Assembly (NCBI GenBank): GCA_025934475.1
Contig: JAICXZ010000200.1
Span: 1 to 6,395, forward strand
Source: Mucilaginibacter sp.
Lineage (GTDB): Bacteria > Bacteroidota > Bacteroidia > Sphingobacteriales > Sphingobacteriaceae
Direction of reading: 5' to 3'
DNA length: 6,395 nt
Under the pieces are notes generated by a model that was not told the origin of the DNA, searched no databases, and saw nothing but the letters and a program-made list of their open reading frames with translations. The position numbers and the translations under genes are program-made. Positions 1 to 4,859 of this stretch are shown one piece after another; within the stretch, counting starts at the first letter, position 1, and each line of letters opens with the position of its first letter.

Positions 1-401
1 CTTTCTTTGATATCGTCACGTATCTCGTCCTTGTATTGAATGGTCGATTTACCAAGAAACTGCTCGAGTCTGTCCTGGCCGCCTGCGCGCGCAATCATGC
101 CACGCATTCTGCGGTCAACTTCATTATCAACCTCGTCGTCTTTCACAGAAACGCTATCGATAACCGCCTGCTGCGCCAGCAATTTTTGGGTGATAAAGTT
201 TTGAACAATATCGCATTTTATAGCGTCGTTCGGCTGGCCGCCCGAAATAAGGTAGTTGCCGTACCGCAACTCAACATCCGACTTTAGAACGATGCTGCTG
301 CCCACCACCGCAACAATTTTATCAATGGTGCGAGGTTGAGCGTACGCTAACGAAACGGTTAAAACTAAACTTAAAATAATGGCAGTACCTATCTTTCTCA
401 T
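1..401 (-). CDS. surA: SurA-like periplasmic chaperone / peptidyl-prolyl isomerase (5' part, truncated by window edge)
   Basis: The minus strand reads open from ATG (401-399) to the window edge, giving the first 133 residues. Residues 1-21 form a signal peptide: a short basic start (MRK), a hydrophobic core and an AYA-Q cleavage site, so the protein is exported to the periplasm. The mature part starts with RTIDKIVAVVGSSIVLKSDVE, which closely matches the SurA N-terminal chaperone domain (E. coli: VVDKVAAVVNNGVVLESDV). It continues with a helical stretch ending KSTIQYKDEIRDDIKE that matches the SurA region around RNQIRKE. SurA escorts unfolded outer-membrane proteins from the Sec translocon to the Bam complex. 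The PpiC/parvulin domains expected downstream lie outside the window, so isomerase activity cannot be judged. It is transcribed divergently from the 518-1646 operon. The SurA-type N-domain is clear; strict orthology to E. coli surA is inferred. Confidence 0.88.
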   Translation of the reverse strand, partial: MRKIGTAIILSLVLTVSLAYAQPRTIDKIVAVVGSSIVLKSDVELRYGNYLISGGQPNDAIKCDIVQNFITQKLLAQQAVIDSVSVKDDEVDNEVDRRMRGMIARAGGQDRLEQFLGKSTIQYKDEIRDDIKE

Positions 402-425
402 TTATTTATCTGTGTGCAAAACATG

Positions 426-433
426 CAAAGGTG
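426..433 (-). promoter_or_regulatory. Candidate -7 promoter element for the surA-like gene
   Basis: On the minus strand these bases read CACCTTTG followed by CA, one mismatch from the Bacteroidota -7 consensus TAnnTTTG. Transcription would begin about six bases further on, near 418-420, leaving a leader of about 17-20 bases before the ATG at 401. A convincing -33 TTTG is not seen: a TTG lies at 450-448, only 14 bases away. Confidence 0.45.
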
Positions 434-501
434 CGAAATTATCGCCACAATGCGCATGAATATTTTGTGCGAATATCCTCATTATGCCCCTAACAATTAA
501 C

Positions 502-509
502 TATTTTTG
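502..509 (+). promoter_or_regulatory. Candidate -7 promoter element for the 518-1646 operon
   Basis: TATTTTTG is a full match to the Bacteroidota -7 consensus TAnnTTTG. It lies in the divergent region just upstream of the 518 gene, and transcription would start around 514-516. No clear -33 TTTG sits at the usual spacing upstream, so the call rests on the -7 match and its position. Confidence 0.45.
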
Positions 510-517
510 GTTAAAAT

Positions 518-1063
518 TTGTTAAAAGTGAAAGTTGAAGATAACAATGCCCTGCGTTTTATTCTGCAGGATGAAATATACCTCCTTAATGATGATAAAAC
601 TCAATATTCCGCTCCAACTATATCCACACACGTAACTGAAACTATACCAGCCATATCCACGCCGGTAATTGAAACGCCGCGACCGACTTTTAATTACCTC
701 GGTTCGAACAAAAAAAACTTCCTGGTGCTGGTAAACTATGCAGACCAGGAGTTTATAAAAGACGATCATCTTGCAGCGCTTGAGAGTGTTTTAAGCAGAC
801 TTGGACATAGTCGCGAAGATATCGCCATCCTGAATCTTGCCAAACTTGATTGGGCCGATCATGGTGCGATTTTGGAACATTTTACTCCAAAAACAATGGT
901 GATCCTGGGTCAAAAAGCTCGCCCGAGTGGGATGTCTAATTTGAAATTTAACCAGGTTGAAAAGACTGGTCCTATTAACGTTCTGCACACCTTCGCTTTT
1001 GATGAGATGATGACGAACGTGGATAACAAGAAGGCTTTCTGGGAACAAATGAAGAATTTATAA
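518..1063 (+). CDS. Conserved hypothetical protein, possible DNA polymerase III psi (HolD)-like subunit
   Basis: This 181-residue soluble protein has no signal peptide or membrane segment. Residues 1-28 form a short N-terminal block containing LQDEIYLL. Residues 31-57 are a Thr/Pro-rich linker made of an 11-residue tandem repeat. Residues 66-181 form an alpha/beta domain: a strand (FLVLVNYAD), a helix ([12 protein letters not shown]), a second strand/helix (IAILNLAKL), a strand TMVILG, and a C-terminal KKAFWEQM helix. The order and spacing resemble E. coli psi (LQGEI; RLVMVAND; LVSDVLRALTVSPDQVLQL; WRLG; RAALWQQI). If right, it would bridge the clamp loader to single-stranded-DNA-binding protein; this is inference by eye. 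The frame is closed by a stop at 512-514 and has no ATG near the front, so translation begins at TTG 518 or GTG 527. It ends one base before rdgB, indicating one transcript. Confidence 0.8.
   Translation: MLKVKVEDNNALRFILQDEIYLLNDDKTQYSAPTISTHVTETIPAISTPVIETPRPTFNYLGSNKKNFLVLVNYADQEFIKDDHLAALESVLSRLGHSREDIAILNLAKLDWADHGAILEHFTPKTMVILGQKARPSGMSNLKFNQVEKTGPINVLHTFAFDEMMTNVDNKKAFWEQMKNL
614..679 (+). repeat. Two-copy 33-bp in-frame tandem repeat (linker of the psi-like protein)
   Basis: Copies 614-646 and 647-679 are 33 bases each, match at 23 of 33 positions by my count, and encode [11 protein letters not shown] and [11 protein letters not shown] (residues 33-43 and 44-54). Many differences fall at third codon positions, so the duplication is old and has kept its Thr/Pro-rich character. 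It forms the flexible link between the N-terminal block and the folded domain. Confidence 0.75.
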
Positions 1064-1064
1064 T

Positions 1065-1646
1065 ATGCCTGTAAAACTGGTTTTTGCCACCAACAATAAA
1101 CATAAGCTTGAGGAAGTAGCCGATAAATTAAATGGCAGGATTGAACTGCTTACACTGAACGATATCGGCTGCCACGATGATATTGAAGAAACCGGGACCA
1201 GTTTTCTGGCAAACGCTTCGATCAAAAGCCACTATATCTTCGATAAATTCAAACTCAATTGCTTTGGGGATGACAGCGGCCTGGAAGTGGTGGCCCTTGG
1301 CGGCGAGCCTGGCGTTTATTCGGCACGCTATGACGGCGAGCACGGCAACCATAGCGCCAACATTGATAAGCTGCTCAAAAACCTGCAAGGTATTGGAAAT
1401 CGCCGGGCGAGGTTTGTGACCGTTATCTCGCTTATTTGGGACGGTGAAGAATATTTCTTTGAGGGAACTGTGGATGGCACCATCCGCCATGAACGCGCCG
1501 GAACCAGCGGGTTCGGCTACGATCCGGTCTTTCAACCTAATGGCTTTGATATCACCTTTGCTGAAATGACGCTTGAGGAAAAAAATAAGTTGAGTCATAG
1601 GGCAAGGGCAGTGGAAAAGCTGGCTGAGTTTTTGTATTCGACTTGA
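1065..1646 (+). CDS. rdgB: RdgB/HAM1-family XTP/dITP pyrophosphatase
   Basis: This enzyme hydrolyses non-canonical purine nucleoside triphosphates (ITP, dITP, XTP) to the monophosphate and pyrophosphate, keeping deaminated bases out of DNA and RNA. The 193-residue length is normal for the family. Hallmarks are in order: the N-terminal nucleotide-binding motif [12 protein letters not shown] (7-18), [14 protein letters not shown] (41-54), the metal/catalytic motif GDDSGLEV (68-75), [13 protein letters not shown] (79-91), [11 protein letters not shown] (146-156) for base recognition, and LSHRARA (176-182) near the C-terminus. All key residues appear intact. The ATG at 1065 gives the standard family N-terminus and lies one base after the stop of the psi-like gene, so the two are very probably cotranscribed and perhaps translationally coupled. 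The short distance to the antitoxin gene (21 bases) would also allow read-through into it. Confidence 0.97.
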   Translation: MPVKLVFATNNKHKLEEVADKLNGRIELLTLNDIGCHDDIEETGTSFLANASIKSHYIFDKFKLNCFGDDSGLEVVALGGEPGVYSARYDGEHGNHSANIDKLLKNLQGIGNRRARFVTVISLIWDGEEYFFEGTVDGTIRHERAGTSGFGYDPVFQPNGFDITFAEMTLEEKNKLSHRARAVEKLAEFLYST

Positions 1647-1659
1647 ATCGTTATTTTTA
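1631..1659 (+). promoter_or_regulatory. Candidate promoter for the antitoxin-toxin unit
   Basis: TTTG at 1631-1634, inside the end of rdgB, is followed after 17 bases by TATTTTTA at 1652-1659. This resembles a Bacteroidota promoter (-33 TTTG, -7 TAnnTTTG) with one mismatch. Transcription would start near 1664-1666, almost at the ATG at 1668. The region is AT-rich, so a chance match is possible. Confidence 0.35.
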
Positions 1660-1667
1660 CAAAAATC

Positions 1668-1856
1668 ATGCAAGCAATTACCATATTAAAAAACGAAGAC
1701 AACAATCACCGGTTAATGCAAATTGACCTGGATGAATTGGCAGCTAATGAAGAGTTGCTTGAAGAAGTCTTGGACATCATTACAGTTGAAGCACGTCGCA
1801 ATGAACCCGCAACGTCCTGGGAGGAAGTAAAAAAGCAACTAAAGTCCGAATCCTAG
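1668..1856 (+). CDS. Small antitoxin-like protein of a type II toxin-antitoxin pair
   Basis: This is a 62-residue acidic protein with no signal peptide. Residues 1-20 (MQAITILKNEDNNHRLMQID) look like a short beta/N-terminal section. Residues 21-45 are predicted helical, Glu/Leu-rich (ELAANEELLEEVLDIITVEA). The tail SWEEVKKQLK (50-59) matches the C-terminal toxin-binding signature common in RelB and addiction-module antitoxins (W/L-E-E-V/L-K-x-x-L). Antitoxin identity rests on this tail and on the RelE/ParE-like sequence starting nine bases after its stop. Such antitoxins bind and neutralise the toxin and often repress their own promoter, but no clear helix-turn-helix or ribbon-helix-helix DNA-binding domain is visible, so autoregulation is uncertain. 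The reading frame appears intact. The exact family is not identified. Confidence 0.75.
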   Translation: MQAITILKNEDNNHRLMQIDLDELAANEELLEEVLDIITVEARRNEPATSWEEVKKQLKSES

Positions 1857-1865
1857 CAGACGTTT

Positions 1866-2121
1866 ATGTATCAGATTAACGTCAAGAGATCTGCTCAGAA
1901 GGAACTCAGTTCTATTCCGGTTAATTTCAAGAACGAATCATCTCTCAATTGACGGCCTGGCGGTCAACCCAAGACCTGAAGGCGTCAAAAAGCTAAAGCT
2001 CAGTAAAGATCTCTGGAGAATCAGAGTTGGTGATTATCGCATTATATACAGCATTGAAGACGAACTTCAAATTTTAGAAATCCAGAAAATAGGGCACCGA
2101 AAAGATATCTATAAATCTTAA
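1866..2121 (+). pseudogene. RelE/ParE-family toxin, broken by frameshifts
   Basis: ATG 1866 opens a frame encoding MYQINVKRSAQKELSSIPV then NFK, which stops at TGA 1950-1952 after 28 codons. From 1948 a different frame encodes IDGLAVNPRP, then a stretch with DLWRIRVGDYRIIY, and ends IGHRKDIYKS before TAA 2119-2121. Between them, 1934-1945 in the third frame reads RIIS. Joined, these give about 85 residues, the normal length of a RelE/ParE ribonuclease/gyrase-inhibitor fold. They match its pattern LPxxFxxRIxxxIxxLxxNPRP, WRIRVGDYRIIY and the final HRxxIY. The simplest account is two lost single bases, one near 1931-1934 and one near 1945-1948. The full toxin cannot be made from this sequence as read. 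Sequencing error is the main alternative. It lies nine bases after the antitoxin gene and six bases from the convergent OstA-like gene. Confidence 0.8.
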
Positions 2122-2127
2122 TTTCTG

Positions 2128-4665
2128 TTATTTACCGGTCACGGTCTTCTTAGCCGCCGTCGTATCCTTGCCCTTCTTTATTGTATCCGACGTTTTCCCT
2201 GGCTGTGCTTTTCGCAAACTATCTAGTAATTTGATCGCGCCACCCGGTTTAACCGCACTGGTGTCTTTCTTAACCATGCCAGTATCCCTTTTTGCAGCAG
2301 GCTGATTTTTATCTGATGCACCTTTTACAGGCGCCTTTCCTTTGCCTTTGGCCGGAACTTTGCCTTTGCCGGTTTTACTGATTGTCTTTTTATTGTAGGA
2401 AGGTAGGATCGATTCCTTCGAAACAGGCCGGTCCTTCGGTTTCCAGATAAAGCCTTTTAATGTTTTATCTTCCTCATTAAATTTGCTCAAAGGTGCATAC
2501 CGGTGTTCGGGCTTATTGGAGAATACCATCGTGGTAACCTTGCCATCCTTGAACCGGATATGGATCCTGCTGCTGAGCGACCGCTGCATTTCCTTCACCT
2601 CTTTCTTTACGGTATCTCGCGCGAAATAGATGGTCTCTGCATTGCCGGCCATGAACACGCTTTCCAGTTTGTCGTTTTTGAAGAAGCCCCGCATGCGTTT
2701 TCCGGCCATCTGGTTAAAATGCACCGAGTCGCCTTTCTCTACGTTGACAATGAACGCGTTGGGATAGATCTCCATGTTGTTGAGCTTTTTTGCCCTCAGC
2801 TGCAGGTTGATTGTATCACCGGAAAGCTGCGATCCCTGCGTCCAAAGCATCGGGTTGGTATACAGCCTGATGGTAGAGTCGCTTGCACTGTAGAACGATG
2901 AATCTGACTTGCCCTGCAAATCCGACTTGAATAATTTAACATGATGGAACGCGCTCAGAATACGTACCCTGGCTGTATCTGCTAACGTTACCTTCCTGGT
3001 CAAGAAAACGGAATCAACCTGATTAGCCTGCTTGATGCTATCCTGTTTGCTTAACTTTTTAACAGGCGGCGGCTCATTGGCTGCATTTTTATCGGCAGGG
3101 TTCTTATTTACACCTTTTTGGTCGGGAGGACCCTTTTGATCAGGAGTCCCCTTTTTGCCGGACTGACCTTTACCCGGTTTTGTCTGCACATATTCTTTCG
3201 TTTTTACACCGTCAAAGATGTGCCTATGGAACACGTTGGTATCCAAAGGCATTTTGGGTGCCGAAAGATCAATGTATTTTACAGGTCCTTTGTAAACAAT
3301 GGAAGGCGGATGCACGGTAGTGTCTTTGATATGTGCCAGCCGCATCTTCTCCTGCATGTCCTTTTGCTCCTTATAAGTCACGATACGGGTCTCGAGCGTA
3401 TCCGCCGACATAAAAATGGAATCATGTTTAACCCGCCCAGTATCAGTCTTTGCCTTAGCTGTGTCCTTTCGGATTTTATTACGCGAAGTATCAACCGGCA
3501 GCTTCAACATTGACAAAGGCTTGCTCTTATTTCGTTTGGCGGTATCTGTTTTTGCAGCTACTTGTGGCGATGTCGGGAACAACCTGTCCTGAGGGCGCGA
3601 TCCTTTGGGCGGGGCCGGCTTGCTAGCTGTGGCCTTTGGCGGGGTCACGGCCTTTTTCGTCGGTACTTTAACCGTGTCAATTTTGGTTTTCTTCCCGGTA
3701 TCGATTTTCGCTTTTTTGCCGGTGTCGGTCGTTATCGCCTTATTCTTAAGCGAGTCGTTTTTGCTCGTATCCTTTTCTTCCGTTATGATAACCGCGTATG
3801 CATTTTTAGTAACGATGGTCTTTTCTTCAGCTTTGAAATAATCACCCAGGTCACCTTTCAGGGTCATCTTTTGCTCCGTGTCGTTAAAGATGATATGATT
3901 GATGGCATGGCCAAAGCCTTTCTTGCGGTCGTAAAATAAACTGTCGCCAGTTAAGGTTTTGGTGCCCGAACGATACAGGTTTTTTTTGCCAAAAAATGCC
4001 TGCTCGGTATTAGTATTGTAAGTGCCGTTTTCGGTATAAAGCGTGTCGTTGTCCTTACTTTTCTTTTTGCCATAGATATTCGTTGGGCCAAAAAAGTATG
4101 CAATCCTGGTGTTTGAATTATAACGCATCGTGTCCGTCAGGATCAACGCATCCGGTGTTAGCAATCGCACATTATAGCGGAAATAGGAATCGCGCGTGTG
4201 GCCGAAATAGTAGCCATTTAAACTGGTGAGGGTGTTGTCTTTGTTAACTAGTTTACCGCCGCCGGTGTAGGTGCCATAACGCGTTGCCGTATTATAGGTG
4301 AGATAGTTGGTGGTCAGGGTTGCGTCTTTGTCCACCATTCTCACATTATCAGTCAGGATAGCAATTTTAGTATTTCCGTCGTAGTTGAGCTTATCCGAAT
4401 AAATGTGCATTGTATCGCCCTGGGTGATCACCACGTGGCCGAATGCATCAAATGTGTTTTCCTTCTGATGGAAATAAGCGCTGTCGGATTTTAGGGTGGA
4501 GAAATCCTGCTCGAAGGTGGCATCATAAACTTTCAATACGTCCACGCCGTTCACTTTGCCGCGCTGCAGGCTCGAAGACTTAATTATCTTAACGACCGAT
4601 TTCTGCTGAGCCAATACTGCTGTGGCAGCTATCAGCATAAAAAAGGTTAAAACGTATTTGATCAC
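2128..4665 (-). CDS. OstA/LptA-like lipopolysaccharide-transport protein with long disordered linkers
   Basis: This exported 845-residue protein has a signal peptide at residues 1-19 (IKYVLTFFMLIAATAVLA, then QQ). Residues 45-290 carry the repeating beta-strand pattern of the OstA/LptA jellyroll (e.g. FDAFGHVVITQGDTMHIYSD, LTDNVRMVDKDATLTTNYL, YGTYTGGGKLVNKDNT, TLTGDSLFYDRKKGFG). In this fold each turn takes the form G-x-V-x-V-x-x-x-D-T/x-L-x-S-D-x-L. A further set of OstA-like strands lies at 560-680 (YTNPMLWTQGSQLSGDTINLQL, FMAGNAETIYF). Between and after these are basic, low-complexity segments (296-412, 494-545, 760-845) rich in Lys, Thr, Asp and Pro, which account for the large size. The family builds the periplasmic bridge carrying LPS to the outer membrane. 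The start is GTG 4665; the next Met (residue 10) would lose the basic part of the signal peptide. It is divergent from tilS. Confidence 0.9.
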   Translation of the reverse strand: MIKYVLTFFMLIAATAVLAQQKSVVKIIKSSSLQRGKVNGVDVLKVYDATFEQDFSTLKSDSAYFHQKENTFDAFGHVVITQGDTMHIYSDKLNYDGNTKIAILTDNVRMVDKDATLTTNYLTYNTATRYGTYTGGGKLVNKDNTLTSLNGYYFGHTRDSYFRYNVRLLTPDALILTDTMRYNSNTRIAYFFGPTNIYGKKKSKDNDTLYTENGTYNTNTEQAFFGKKNLYRSGTKTLTGDSLFYDRKKGFGHAINHIIFNDTEQKMTLKGDLGDYFKAEEKTIVTKNAYAVIITEEKDTSKNDSLKNKAITTDTGKKAKIDTGKKTKIDTVKVPTKKAVTPPKATASKPAPPKGSRPQDRLFPTSPQVAAKTDTAKRNKSKPLSMLKLPVDTSRNKIRKDTAKAKTDTGRVKHDSIFMSADTLETRIVTYKEQKDMQEKMRLAHIKDTTVHPPSIVYKGPVKYIDLSAPKMPLDTNVFHRHIFDGVKTKEYVQTKPGKGQSGKKGTPDQKGPPDQKGVNKNPADKNAANEPPPVKKLSKQDSIKQANQVDSVFLTRKVTLADTARVRILSAFHHVKLFKSDLQGKSDSSFYSASDSTIRLYTNPMLWTQGSQLSGDTINLQLRAKKLNNMEIYPNAFIVNVEKGDSVHFNQMAGKRMRGFFKNDKLESVFMAGNAETIYFARDTVKKEVKEMQRSLSSRIHIRFKDGKVTTMVFSNKPEHRYAPLSKFNEEDKTLKGFIWKPKDRPVSKESILPSYNKKTISKTGKGKVPAKGKGKAPVKGASDKNQPAAKRDTGMVKKDTSAVKPGGAIKLLDSLRKAQPGKTSDTIKKGKDTTAAKKTVTGK
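2328..2373 (-). repeat. Tandem Gly/Lys repeat coding segment in OstA-like C-terminal tail
   Basis: Residues 766-781 are two copies of an eight-residue unit (GKGKVPAK, GKGKAPVK). They sit at the start of a tail of about 85 residues in which Lys-Asp-Thr also recurs (RDT, KDT, SDT, KDT). The segment is predicted disordered and strongly basic. Confidence 0.65.
3679..3726 (-). repeat. Tandem 24-bp repeat coding segment in OstA-like central linker
   Basis: Residues 314-321 and 322-329 are two copies of an eight-residue unit (DTGKKAKI, DTGKKTKI), and a third DT follows at 330-331. The wider linker (296-412) keeps returning to Asp-Thr followed by a basic residue (DTSKN, DTAKR, DTSRN, KDTAK, TDTGR). 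This suggests growth by slippage or local duplication. Confidence 0.7.
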
Positions 4666-4669
4666 GGCG

Positions 4670-4677
4670 CAAAATTA
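4670..4677 (-). promoter_or_regulatory. -7 promoter element of the OstA-like gene
   Basis: The minus strand reads TAATTTTG, a full match to TAnnTTTG. A weak -33 (TTCGG, 4700-4696) lies 18 bases upstream. The GTG start codon begins only five bases after the element, so transcription is expected to start at or within a base or two of the start codon, giving a leaderless or near-leaderless mRNA. Confidence 0.6.
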
Positions 4678-4719
4678 CTTTTTTGAATGGAATTGCCGAA
4701 TCGCCTTTGAATCTGCTAA

Positions 4720-4731
4720 AGATCAGGATCT
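4720..4731. promoter_or_regulatory. Short perfect palindrome between the divergent promoters
   Basis: AGATC-AG-GATCT is a perfect 5-bp inverted repeat with a 2-bp spacer. It lies 43 bases upstream of the OstA-like -7 element and 117 bases before the tilS -7 element. It could be an operator for a dimeric regulator. Palindromes this short are also common by chance, and no second copy is seen nearby. Confidence 0.2.
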
Positions 4732-4848
4732 AATTCGGTTCTTTTCGGTAATAAAAGGTTAACAAAAAAAGTAAAGGTTCGTGTTCGATATTCTTTTAAA
4801 TGCCTGGCCTAAATTTCGCCTTGAACAGGTAGGCTCAAAATAAATTGA

Positions 4849-4856
4849 TAATTTTG
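4849..4856 (+). promoter_or_regulatory. -7 promoter element of tilS
   Basis: TAATTTTG is a full match to TAnnTTTG and is identical to the element driving the divergent OstA-like gene. It ends three bases before the ATG at 4860. This predicts a leaderless or near-leaderless transcript and argues against translation from the upstream TTG at 4845. No good -33 element is seen at normal spacing. Confidence 0.55.
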
Positions 4857-4859
4857 GTG

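Noticed and set aside
36..287. 83-codon plus-strand open frame
   Set aside because: It is antisense to the SurA-like gene, whose signal peptide and N-domain are convincing. The translated product shows no recognisable features.
1128..1673. 181-codon open frame on the minus strand opposite rdgB
   Set aside because: It lies wholly antisense to the clearly identified RdgB frame, has no family motif and no promoter, and reads as a codon-bias shadow.
1929..1952. Programmed ribosomal frameshift in the toxin gene
   Set aside because: Two separate shifts in the same direction are needed within about 15 bases, and there is no slippery heptamer or downstream hairpin. Mutation or sequencing error is simpler.
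2119..2130. A shared bidirectional terminator between the convergent toxin remnant and the OstA-like gene
   Set aside because: Only six bases separate the stop codons, and I see no GC-rich hairpin with a T-run on either strand nearby.
3118..3939. Several plus-strand open frames of 78-131 codons opposite the OstA-like gene
   Set aside because: They mirror the low-complexity Lys/Thr/Asp-rich coding of the opposite strand, which removes stops in other frames. No motif or promoter supports them.
4753..4779. Direct repeat AAAGGTT at 4754-4760 and 4773-4779, about two helical turns apart
   Set aside because: It is only seven bases in an AT-rich intergenic region, without further copies or symmetry. 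A chance origin is likely.
4845..4859. TTG 4845 as the tilS start
   Set aside because: It would place the -7 element TAATTTTG (4849-4856) inside the coding region. ATG 4860 gives a normal TilS N-terminus.
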